This document shows, one piece after another, positions 45,710 to 53,184 of a stretch of DNA of 64,000 nt. A program made the position numbers and the translations under genes. The stretch comes from Caldicellulosiruptor obsidiansis OB47 (GTDB lineage: Bacteria; Bacillota; Thermoanaerobacteria; Caldicellulosiruptorales; Caldicellulosiruptoraceae): the NCBI RefSeq assembly GCF_000145215.1, contig NC_014392.1, positions 551,501 to 615,500 of the forward strand, written 5' to 3'. Each line of letters begins with the position of its first letter. Within the stretch, counting starts at the first letter, position 1. A model generated the notes under the pieces. That model was given only the letters and a program-made list of their open reading frames with translations. It did not search any database and had not been told where the DNA came from.

Positions 45710-46654
45710 ATGTCTAAAATTATTAAAGCACAAAATGAAAAATTTTTAAAGCTCCTTTGCATAATAAAAAAGATTGCAGAAACTACAGTCCAAAGAAGGA
45801 AAAACAGTAAAAGAGGCAGACCAAGGAAATTTAGTTTGTTTCAAATAATAGCTTGTTTAGTTTACAAGGTCAAAAGAGGAATAGCAAGTTTTAGGGAATT
45901 AGAATACAGAATAAATCAAGATACAGAGTTCAAAAAGAGCATAGGATTAGAAAAAAGTCCAGATTATTCATACATAGCAAAATTAGCAGCAAAAATAGAA
46001 GAGGATTTATTGCAAGCTATCCGAGACGTGTTAATAGCAGAAATTAATCCAGATGTATCCATAACAATAGTAGATTCAACACCTTTGAGAAGTTCAAAGC
46101 AAGACAAAGAAGCAAAGATAGGAATACATGTTACTATAGGTTTTTACAAAGGATATAAATTACATCTTTTGTGTACAGGGAAAGAAGAAGTGATTCCACT
46201 TTTCTGGATTTTAACTACAGCAAACAAACATGACTCTACTCAAGAAGAACTTTTGTACAGGGCATGGAATTACAATTCGAAGATATTATTAGCGGATGCA
46301 GGATATGACTGTAACAGATGGTTTGATATTGCAAATAGACTTGAAATAAAATTTGTAGCAGGGGTAAATAGAAGGAATATGAGAAATGAGGAAAACGTAA
46401 AAAATAGATTTAGGGCAGAGAATATAAAATTTTTAGGTACAGAAGAAGGTAAGAAGTTATATAAACTCAGGATGAAAATAGAAAAACTTTTTAGCAAGTT
46501 GAAAGGTGAGTATAACCTTGAGAATATTAGGTTAAGAGGATTTAAAAGTTACAAAAGGCATACCGATTGGATACTAATTACTTTTTTGTTTGAACAGTTT
46601 CTCAGAAAATTAGAAGGCAAAAAATTTTCTTTTGCTTATGAATGGAATCAATAA
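45710..46654 (+). CDS. IS4-family DDE transposase
   Basis: A 314-residue transposase. The catalytic triad is visible as IVDSTPL (about residues 120-126), LLADAGYD (about 193-200) and the glutamate of YKLRMKIEKLFSKLK. The last segment fits the IS4 signature Y-2-R-3-E-6-K exactly. The N-terminal 80 residues are basic and probably bind the ends. No frameshift or stop is present. Confidence 0.93.
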   Translation: MSKIIKAQNEKFLKLLCIIKKIAETTVQRRKNSKRGRPRKFSLFQIIACLVYKVKRGIASFRELEYRINQDTEFKKSIGLEKSPDYSYIAKLAAKIEEDLLQAIRDVLIAEINPDVSITIVDSTPLRSSKQDKEAKIGIHVTIGFYKGYKLHLLCTGKEEVIPLFWILTTANKHDSTQEELLYRAWNYNSKILLADAGYDCNRWFDIANRLEIKFVAGVNRRNMRNEENVKNRFRAENIKFLGTEEGKKLYKLRMKIEKLFSKLKGEYNLENIRLRGFKSYKRHTDWILITFLFEQFLRKLEGKKFSFAYEWNQ

Positions 46655-46704
46655 TTATTATCTTTTTATTACTCTATTGGCAATAATTTTTATTCAACAA
46701 GCTA

Positions 46705-46715
46705 TAAGTTTTTAA
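46705..46715. repeat. Target site duplication, right copy
   Basis: TAAGTTTTTAA, identical to 45578-45588, directly after the right end of the IS4-family element. Confidence 0.88.
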
Positions 46716-47096
46716 AGTAGAATAGGGCACACAAATTCTATTTTGTATTATTTGCATTGGTCCATCCATATAAAAGTTTTTACCATTGAATATGACTACA
46801 TTGCTGTCGAGCTTAAATATAAATTCATTTTGGTCAATTAAAAACTTTGACTGAAGAAAGTTATAGTCTTTTGAGTCAAATGTAAAACTTCCACCCATTA
46901 ATCTTGAAATTTCATAAAGATAAATATACTCTACTGAACTTTTATTAATAATAGTGATGTAAGATGGGTTGCCATTTGCATCAAAAAATAGAGCTTCTTC
47001 TTTTTGCATATCAGAGGCAAATGAAGGAGAAACTATGACTAAAGATAAAATTATAATAATAACAACAAATAGCCAGAATCTTAATAAACTTTTCAT
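46705..47096 (-). pseudogene. LysM protein gene, 5' part
   Basis: Encodes a signal peptide (about residues 1-27, ending SFASD) and a domain resembling the copper amine oxidase N-terminal 'stalk' module (about 35-130), cut off by the IS4 element. The open frame continues 29 bases into the IS before a stop at 46674. Joining base 46705 to 45577 keeps the frame and gives a 507-residue exported protein: signal peptide, stalk domain, LysM, SH3-like, LysM and C-terminal domain. Both fragments may still be transcribed, but only this one can be exported. Confidence 0.85.
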
Positions 47097-47201
47097 AAAA
47101 GCCCCGCCTCTTTCATTTAAAGTTTTAATATATTTTCATTATAAAGGCAGGTTTTTACTCAGCTCAAATGAAATACTTTCCAAAATGACTAAACCTCATT
47201 T

Positions 47202-47669
47202 TTATAAAGAGATATTTTTCATCAAATTTGCCATCTCCAAGGCAGAAAGGGCTGCGTCAAACCCTTTGTTTCCTGCTTTTGTCCCCGCTCTTTCGATTGC
47301 CTGGTCAACTGTGTCGCATGTCAGAACACCAAATATAACTGGAACTTCTTGTTCCAAGGAGACATTAGCAATCCCTTTTGAGACTTCTGCGCTTACATAC
47401 TCAAAGTGTGGTGTGCTGCCACGAATCACTGCACCAAGTGCAATTATTGCATTGTATTTTTTTGACTTTGCAAGTTTTTTGCACACAAGAGGTATTTCAA
47501 AAGCACCTGGTACATAATATATATCGATATTTTCACTGTCCACATCATGCCGTTTAAGACCATCCAAACAACCTTTTAGAAGCTCATCTGTAATGAATGA
47601 ATTAAATCTTGAAATGACAATTGCAAATTTTAAATCTTTTCCACAAAAGCTTCCTTCAAAAGTTCTCAA
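47202..47669 (-). CDS. ribH: 6,7-dimethyl-8-ribityllumazine synthase
   Basis: A 155-residue subunit of the lumazine synthase capsid, making the direct precursor of riboflavin. The AIVISRFN motif (about residues 16-23), VPGAFEIP (about 54-61), [14 protein letters not shown] (about 79-92) and [14 protein letters not shown] (about 113-126) are typical. It starts at TTG 47669 after AAGGAGAGG and overlaps ribBA by 14 bases. Confidence 0.95.
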   Translation of the reverse strand: MRTFEGSFCGKDLKFAIVISRFNSFITDELLKGCLDGLKRHDVDSENIDIYYVPGAFEIPLVCKKLAKSKKYNAIIALGAVIRGSTPHFEYVSAEVSKGIANVSLEQEVPVIFGVLTCDTVDQAIERAGTKAGNKGFDAALSALEMANLMKNISL

Positions 47670-48864
47670 AGCTATCCTCTCCTTTTATTAAGATTTCATG
47701 CTTTTTCTTTAATATTTTCGAATGTATATATTTCCTGTTATACGGATTTACCACAATTGGAGTAGGTATTCTCTTTAAAATCTCAATTCCACAATCTTGC
47801 AAAAAAGAAATCTTTTCAGGATTGGATGTTGCAAGATTAATTTTACTTATACCAAAGAACCTTAAAATATGCAATGCATCGAAATAATCTCTTAAATCAT
47901 CGTCAAAGCCCAGAATATTGTTTGCCTCATAGGTATCAAAACCTTGCTCTTGATATGCATATGCTTTTATCTTGTTTGCAAATCCAATTCCTCTTCCTTC
48001 CTGGTCAAGGTAAATGAGCATACAGTTTTTGTTCTCTGACATAAACTGCAAGAAAAATTCAAGCTGTTGGTGACAATCACACCTCAAACTGTGAAAAATG
48101 TCTCCTGTCTTGCACGATGAGTGTATTCTTACATTTACCGTCTGGCTTGGGTTAAAAGTTTTATTTATCAGCACAGCATGTTCTTTTTGAGAAAAATAGT
48201 TTTTGAAAGCAAAAATCTTAAACTTTCCATACTGTGTGGGAAGTTCTGCCTCAGCTTCTTTTTGCACTGTGGGATGATTTAGTAGAATATATTTTTCAAT
48301 CTCCTCAATTGTGGTAACAGGTATTGAAAATCTCTTTGCTAAGCTTTTTACATACTCTTTGTTGTGACTGTCTCCTTTCTCGTCTAAGATTTCAACCATG
48401 ACTGCAGCCGGAAAAAGGCTTGATAGTCTGCAAAGGTCCACAGCTGCTTCTGTGTGACCTTTTCTTGCTAAAATACCTTTTTCATGAGCAACAACAGGAC
48501 TCACATGCCCTGGTATTTTAAAATCAGAAGCTGCAGCATTTGGGTTTGCAAGTTCTTTGCAGGTAATGCTTCTTTCTTCAGCTGATATTCCTGTTTTTGT
48601 ATTTTTGTGATCAACTGTAACTGTAAAAGTGCAGGTGTTTTGAGTATTATAAGGAACGTATAAATTCAAGCGCCTTTGAATTTCTTTGTCTATGGCAACG
48701 CAGAACATTCCCTTAGCGTGATTTAAAACAAAACTTATTTTATCAGCTGTTGAAAATTGAGCACCCAAGATTAAGTCTGCCTCATCTTCCCGGTTTTGGC
48801 TGTCAAATACTATTACAAACTCTCCATTTTTAAACTTCTGTATTACATCTTTCAAATCATACAT
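47656..48864 (-). CDS. ribBA: Bifunctional DHBP synthase/GTP cyclohydrolase II
   Basis: A 402-residue fusion supplying both starting units of riboflavin. The N-terminal DHBP synthase half has NREDEADLI (about 24-32) and [11 protein letters not shown] (about 136-146). The C-terminal cyclohydrolase half has zinc cysteines in [17 protein letters not shown] (about 249-265) and [12 protein letters not shown] (about 287-298). ATG 48864 fits GAGGTG (48876-48871); an in-frame GTG at 48873 lies in that site. Confidence 0.93.
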   Translation of the reverse strand: MYDLKDVIQKFKNGEFVIVFDSQNREDEADLILGAQFSTADKISFVLNHAKGMFCVAIDKEIQRRLNLYVPYNTQNTCTFTVTVDHKNTKTGISAEERSITCKELANPNAAASDFKIPGHVSPVVAHEKGILARKGHTEAAVDLCRLSSLFPAAVMVEILDEKGDSHNKEYVKSLAKRFSIPVTTIEEIEKYILLNHPTVQKEAEAELPTQYGKFKIFAFKNYFSQKEHAVLINKTFNPSQTVNVRIHSSCKTGDIFHSLRCDCHQQLEFFLQFMSENKNCMLIYLDQEGRGIGFANKIKAYAYQEQGFDTYEANNILGFDDDLRDYFDALHILRFFGISKINLATSNPEKISFLQDCGIEILKRIPTPIVVNPYNRKYIHSKILKKKHEILIKGEDSFENF

Positions 48865-48869
48865 GTCTA

Positions 48870-49448
48870 TCACCTCAAATTTTCTTTCACAATCTTTGCA
48901 ATGTAGTCAAATTCAATGTTTACATAATCACCAACCTTTTTGTACTTCAAGGTAGTATTCTCTAAGGTGTGTGGAATCAAAGAGATTGTAAAGTATGTGT
49001 CAAAGCTATCGACAACTGTAAGAGAAATACCATCAATTGCTACAGAACCTTTTTTTACAATCAACCCTTTAAAGTTTTCAAAAGGCTTTATTCCGATTAT
49101 TCTACTTTTCCCATGAATTTTTTGCATACAGACTGTGCCAATACAGTCAACGTGACCAAGAACTATGTGACCACCAATTCTATCTCCCATCTTCAAAGCG
49201 GGTTGTAAGTTTACAGGCATTCCCTCTTTTAAAAATTTGAGTGTTGTCCTTTCAATTGTTTCGGGGGAAAGGTCAAAGTCAAATTTGCTATTTGCAATAT
49301 TTGTAACTGTCAGGCACACACCATCAACTGCTATGCTGTCACCAATTTTTGCTTCTATCTTTTTCACTTCTATACTCAGCTTTGCAATATCCTCAATTTT
49401 TTTCATTGTAATAACCCTACCAACCTCTTCAACAATACCGCTAAACAT
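48870..49448 (-). CDS. ribE: Riboflavin synthase alpha chain
   Basis: A 192-residue enzyme with two lumazine-binding repeats, MFSGIVEEVG to about 90 and HVDCIGTV (about 98-105) to 185. It dismutates lumazine to riboflavin. Slightly shorter than the usual 200-215 residues. The ATG overlaps the ribD stop by 8 bases and lies 5 bases before the ribBA start region. Confidence 0.93.
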   Translation of the reverse strand: MFSGIVEEVGRVITMKKIEDIAKLSIEVKKIEAKIGDSIAVDGVCLTVTNIANSKFDFDLSPETIERTTLKFLKEGMPVNLQPALKMGDRIGGHIVLGHVDCIGTVCMQKIHGKSRIIGIKPFENFKGLIVKKGSVAIDGISLTVVDSFDTYFTISLIPHTLENTTLKYKKVGDYVNIEFDYIAKIVKENLR

Positions 49449-50556
49449 AACTTATATCTCCTTCAATGATAGTAGAGTTTTTAAAAATTGTGACTTTTGG
49501 ATTTACAAGCTTTGGGAAAAACTCTTCAAAGCCTTCCGCACCAACTACACCTTTTGTGTTCTGACCCCCTATAAAAACATTGAATATCAATGAATACCAG
49601 TAATCAGCAATTCTTTTTTTCAAAAGAGAAAAGTTCAGCATACTTCCTCCCTCAACAAGAACTGATATTATCTTTTGCTGTGCAAGTTTTGAAAATACAT
49701 CTGAAAGTTCAAGATGACCATCTTCTGATTGCTTTGCAAAGATTATTTTTATTCCTTTTTGAGAAAGAAGTTTTATTTTCTGGGTATCATTTACATTTTC
49801 ACTGCACACAATGTAGGTAGAATACTCATCAGAGGTTTTTACAATATTGCACTCTAAAGGAATTCGAAGGTTTGTATCAATTACAACTCTTATAGGTTGT
49901 CTGATTATTTCACCATACCTCACATTTAAAATTGGGTTATCTGAAATTACAGTATTTACAGACACAAGGGTTGCCATATATTTTTGACGAAGGCTGTGTA
50001 CAAAGACGTTTTCGTCATCTGTGTTAAACAAAAATCTCTTATTTGAAGGTGTTGCAATTTTGCCATCAATGCTCTGAGCAACTTTTATGGCAATGTAGGG
50101 AATACCCTTTTTCATGTATTTAAAAAACTCTTTGTTGACACTTTCTGCTTCTTTTTGAAGCACACCTTCCACAACTTCAATCCCGTGCTGTTTTAAAATT
50201 TGTATGCCCTTGCCATTGACAAGGGGGTTTGGGTCTCTTGTGGCAATTATAACCTTTTTAATCCCACTTTTAATGATTGCTTCTGTACAAGGCGGCTGTT
50301 TGCCAAAATGACAGCAGGGTTCTAAAGAGACATACATTGTTGCATTTTTGAGCGAGTTGCCATTTTTTATTGCATCTTCGATTGCCAAAACTTCTGCATG
50401 CTTTTCACCATACTTTTGATGATATCCTTTTCCAATTATTGTTCCGTTTTTTACAATCACGCATCCCACTCTTGGGTTAGGCAGCACTAAAGGAGAAGCT
50501 TTCTTTGCAAGCTCGAGTGCCATATTCATGTAATAGCTGTGAGATAGGCACTTCAA
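49441..50556 (-). CDS. ribD: Riboflavin deaminase/reductase
   Basis: A 371-residue bifunctional enzyme. The deaminase domain has GEKHAEVLAI and the zinc motif SLEPCCHFGKQPPC (about 72-85); the reductase domain follows from about 145, with KVAQSIDGKIA near 155-165. TTG 50556 sits 6 bases after GGGGAGG, which makes it the likely start. It is the first gene of a ribDEBAH operon behind an FMN riboswitch. Confidence 0.93.
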   Translation of the reverse strand: MKCLSHSYYMNMALELAKKASPLVLPNPRVGCVIVKNGTIIGKGYHQKYGEKHAEVLAIEDAIKNGNSLKNATMYVSLEPCCHFGKQPPCTEAIIKSGIKKVIIATRDPNPLVNGKGIQILKQHGIEVVEGVLQKEAESVNKEFFKYMKKGIPYIAIKVAQSIDGKIATPSNKRFLFNTDDENVFVHSLRQKYMATLVSVNTVISDNPILNVRYGEIIRQPIRVVIDTNLRIPLECNIVKTSDEYSTYIVCSENVNDTQKIKLLSQKGIKIIFAKQSEDGHLELSDVFSKLAQQKIISVLVEGGSMLNFSLLKKRIADYWYSLIFNVFIGGQNTKGVVGAEGFEEFFPKLVNPKVTIFKNSTIIEGDISYV

Positions 50557-50589
50557 TAATATCCTCCCCTCCAACGAAAATTGATACAC

Positions 50590-50630
50590 AAAAAATTAAA
50601 GCCTCGAAAGTGTTTTTCCACCTTCGAGGC
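50590..50630 (-). terminator. Riboswitch-controlled terminator before ribD
   Basis: GCCTCGAAGGTG and CACTTTCGAGGC (minus strand) form a long hairpin followed by TTTAATTTTTT. It lies between the aptamer and ribD, so FMN binding should cause early termination. Confidence 0.88.
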
Positions 50631-50687
50631 TTTTTGGGCTTTTATATGATGTATAAGAAAATCTTCCTTACACATCCACTCCTTCTC

Positions 50688-50803
50688 CCATCCGGACTGT
50701 AACCGTTGGCACCGGAATTTCACCGGTTCTGCAAAAGCCTCGTTGGCTTTTGCTCGCGGGCTTTTACCGCCAGTGGGGAATTTCACCCCGCCCCGAAGGA
50801 TGG
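50688..50803 (-). promoter_or_regulatory. FMN riboswitch aptamer (RFN element)
   Basis: The minus strand carries the RFN core: GGGGTGAAATTCCCCA, CGGCGGTAAAAGCCCGCGAG-like sequence with CTGGCGGTAAAAGCCCGCGA, CCGGTGAAATTCCGGTGCC and ACAGTCCGGATGGGAGA. Outer arms CCATCC (50803-50798) and GGATGG (50693-50688) form P1. Only rib genes follow. Confidence 0.96.
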
Positions 50804-50839
50804 ACTTTTACCATTGGCTTATATTCGATTTTATATTTC

Positions 50840-50868
50840 ATTATATTCATAAGTTTTCAAAATTTCAA
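50840..50868 (-). promoter_or_regulatory. rib operon promoter
   Basis: On the minus strand TTGAAA (50868-50863) and TATAAT (50845-50840) are 17 bases apart, 36 bases upstream of the riboswitch P1 stem. Confidence 0.82.
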
Positions 50869-50871
50869 TAG

Positions 50872-50888
50872 CAAAATTTACCTTATAC
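50872..50888. repeat. 17-bp direct repeat, left copy
   Basis: CAAAATTTACCTTATAC, identical to 52151-52167. It lies just upstream of the rib promoter and 187 bases before the second transposase gene. Confidence 0.75.
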
Positions 50889-50965
50889 TCGAATAGGTGT
50901 AAAGATATTTACCACAGCGAAAGAATGTACGAAAACAATAATGAAAAGCCCATAAAAAGAATTGT

Positions 50966-51054
50966 GGCTGCCTCCCTCCTGTTTGATATAATAAAAAAGT
51001 GTAATATTCCATTCAAAAGAAACATCAAAAAACTACCAGGATGGGAGGGCAGCC
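50966..51054 (+). promoter_or_regulatory. Ribosome-site-sequestering inverted repeat of the IS481-like element
   Basis: GGCTGCCTCCCTCCTG (50966-50981) pairs with CAGGATGGGAGGGCAGCC (51037-51054), 16 base pairs with two single-base bulges. The right arm contains the ribosome site GGGAGGG. A TATAAT (50987-50992) lies in the loop, so only transcripts starting outside the element would carry both arms. Confidence 0.75.
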
Positions 51055-51058
51055 TACT

Positions 51059-52195
51059 ATGAATATTATACCATATCATGAACTCAGAAAAATATCTCCT
51101 GAAAAGGCCAGAGAATTAATTCGAAAAGTATTTGAGGCAAATAACAAAAACATATCAAAAACTGCTAAAATATTAGGTGTATCAAGACACACTGTAAGAA
51201 GAGCAGTATATGGTCCTGTTGAGGATAAGTCTAGAAAGCCTAAAACTTGCCCTAAAAAACTTTCTTCTGAGCTTGAAAATCTCATTATCCAAGAGGCTAA
51301 AAAAACAGGATTCAGATACAGACGTCTTTCTCTTTATTTATTCAGAAAATATGGCGTTAAAATAAGTGAAAACACGATAAAATCTATTCTCAAAAGAAAT
51401 AGTGTGCCGAGAAAGACAAGAAAGACGAAAAAGGGAGAAAGAAGTCTTTACGATTATGAGTCTCTCATCCCATTTTCTGAATTTCAGCTTGATACGAAAC
51501 ATCTTTTAGACAAAGAAAGCCTCCCAAAAGAAGTATATGAGCACATGATAAAATACAATCTACCGTGTTATGAGTGGAACATGATAGATGTTGCTACAAG
51601 GACAAGATTTACAGCTTATTCATATGAGCTTTCATCTACTTTTGGTTTTATGTTCATAACATTAGTAGTTTTATGGCTTAGGACACATAATGTAAGAAAC
51701 CCAATAAGGATAAGATTAGATAATGGAGCAGAGTTTTGTGGTGGGAGCGAAAAAAAGCTAAAGGAGTGGAATGAGATGTTGTCATTTTTGGGAGTAGAGC
51801 TAAATCCTATTCCACCAAAAGCAAAACACTTGATGGGTATAATTGAAAATTCACATAGAGCAGATGATGAATATTTTTTGATGATTCATGCTGAAAGATG
51901 CATAACAAAAGACGAATTTATGACAAGAGCTCAAAAATGGCAGGATACGTGGAATTTTTATAGACCTCACAATGGTAAAGGAATGAATGGGAGGACACCT
52001 TTCGAAAAGTTTAGAGATTCAAAAATTCTGGTCTCCTCCCATGTATTTCAATTTCCTACTTTACTTCTTGAAGACTTATTAAAGAAAGTGGGGACTTTTT
52101 ATTCTCTGTTCTGTAATAAATTAGGTGGTAAATATGTCTTCACCACGTGCCAAAATTTACCTTATACAAAGTTTGTAGACTACAGCAAGGCTTAA
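51059..52195 (+). CDS. IS481-like integrase-core transposase
   Basis: A 378-residue transposase with an N-terminal helix-turn-helix (about residues 10-55, KTAKILGVSRHTVRRAV), a second winged region (about 70-125) and an rve/RNase H-like core. Catalytic acids are in FQLDTKHL (about 142-149), RIRLDNGAEFCG (about 219-230) and the glutamate of GIIENSHRADDEYF (about 261). ATG 51059 is set by GGGAGGG; the ATG at 51041 lies in that site. The frame is intact. It ends 160 bases before an amidase gene fragment. Confidence 0.82.
   Translation: MNIIPYHELRKISPEKARELIRKVFEANNKNISKTAKILGVSRHTVRRAVYGPVEDKSRKPKTCPKKLSSELENLIIQEAKKTGFRYRRLSLYLFRKYGVKISENTIKSILKRNSVPRKTRKTKKGERSLYDYESLIPFSEFQLDTKHLLDKESLPKEVYEHMIKYNLPCYEWNMIDVATRTRFTAYSYELSSTFGFMFITLVVLWLRTHNVRNPIRIRLDNGAEFCGGSEKKLKEWNEMLSFLGVELNPIPPKAKHLMGIIENSHRADDEYFLMIHAERCITKDEFMTRAQKWQDTWNFYRPHNGKGMNGRTPFEKFRDSKILVSSHVFQFPTLLLEDLLKKVGTFYSLFCNKLGGKYVFTTCQNLPYTKFVDYSKA
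52151..52167. repeat. 17-bp direct repeat, right copy
   Basis: Identical to 50872-50888. It lies inside the last codons of the transposase reading frame. Confidence 0.75.
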
Positions 52196-52355
52196 TAGTA
52201 ATAATGCCCGAGTTTTGCAGCAAAAAATTATTATCAAATTTTAAACAATTTGATTTTACTGAGATAGAAAGTCAAAAAATTTTTAAAATTTTAGCAAATT
52301 TTTGTGGTGTTTTTTAGCAAAATGTGATATAATACTCTTAAAATATTAATTATGA

Positions 52356-52563
52356 GATATATTGAGAAAAGGTGCACTTATCCCATTTGATAAACAACGC
52401 GGTTGGTATTGTGAAAAAATGCTTTGGTGGTGGAATTGGGGGCAGGCTTGGAGTGTTGCAGATAGTCTAAGATATTGGTTACTTAGTGCAAATAATGCTA
52501 CATATATAGGGAGGTCACAACAGTTGAAAAAAAACAATGCAAAAAGGTATAATTTTGACCAGG
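52356..52563 (+). pseudogene. Amidase gene, left fragment
   Basis: An open frame of about 69 codons follows a stop at 52353. It encodes a tryptophan-rich segment, WYCEKMLWWWNWGQAWSVAD, like the middle of putative amidase-domain (Amidase_6) proteins that attack peptidoglycan. The usual N-terminal half, with the catalytic cysteine, is missing before 52356. The frame ends at an IS607-type element and resumes at 54760. Confidence 0.65.
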
Positions 52564-52572
52564 TGATATTAA

Positions 52573-53184
52573 ATGTTACTAAGTGTACAAAAAGTTAAAG
52601 AGATATATGGCATTAGTCGAAGGCTATTTCCTAAACTGGGAAAAGGAAGGGTTAATAATACCTCTCAGGCTCCCTAAGGGAAGGAGAAGGTATAAAAAAG
52701 AAGACATAGAAAAACTACTTGGCATGATAGAAGAAAAACCAAACCAACCGTTGTTTTGTATGCAAAACTCTCCACTAAAAAGCAAGAAGAGTACCTTAAA
52801 AACCAAATCAGAAGACTTGAGGAATACGCAGAGTCTCAAGGCTGGCAGTATTGAGGTTATATCTGAAATAGCCAGCAAAGTAAAATGAAAACAGGAGAGG
52901 GCTATTAAAACTTTTGAACAAAATCAAAAGAGGAGAAGTTGCAAAAGTTGTAATAGAATATCCTGACAGACTTGCAAGGTTTGGATTTGAATATCTTAAG
53001 TTTTTCATGGAGAGTTTTGGGGTAGAACTTGTAGTGTTAAATGGCAGAGAAAACGAAGAAGATATAAAAGAAGAACTGGCAGAGGACTTAATAGCGGCAG
53101 TATACATCTTTTGCAGCAAGGATTTATTGGCAAAGAGGTGCTAATAAAAGACATGGTAACAGTTCAGGCCAAGCTAATCTTTGA
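52573..53184 (+). pseudogene. IS607 serine transposase TnpA, multiply frameshifted
   Basis: Pieces in three frames assemble into a typical TnpA. They are a MerR-like helix-turn-helix (SVQKVKEIYGISRR, then NWEKEGLIIPLRLPKGRRRY), the serine catalytic motif VLYAKLSTKKQEEYLKNQI, EVISEIASKV, then NENRRGLLKLLNKIKRGEVA and VVIEYPDRLARFGFEYLKFF, and a SFAARIYWQRGANK tail. Frame changes are needed near 52640, 52760, 52850, 52885 and 53100. The gene cannot make an active enzyme in this state. Confidence 0.85.

Larger units (their letters stand above)
45589..46704 (+). mobile_element. IS4-family insertion sequence
   Basis: An element of 1116 bp. Its ends are inverted repeats: TAGGTTGTTGAATAAAA inward from the left and TAGCTTGTTGAATAAAA inward from the right, one mismatch in 17. 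It is flanked by an 11-bp duplication and carries one open transposase gene. The size, the duplication length and the transposase signature all fit IS4. Perfect duplication and an open transposase suggest a recent, possibly active insertion. Confidence 0.92.
50872..52195 (+). mobile_element. IS481-like insertion sequence, exact ends uncertain
   Basis: The element holds one transposase gene and a regulatory hairpin. Related sequences in opposite orientation, GGTGTAAAGATATTTACCAC (50896-50915) and the complement of 52127-52146, agree at 17 of 20 positions and may be terminal repeats. The 17-bp direct repeats lie just outside them. If these are target duplications, the last 15 transposase codons fall outside the element. 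Confidence 0.6.

Noticed and set aside
45589-45762. N-terminal 60 residues of the long minus-strand LysM reading frame.
   Set aside because: They are antisense to the IS4 left end; the frame is open there by chance.
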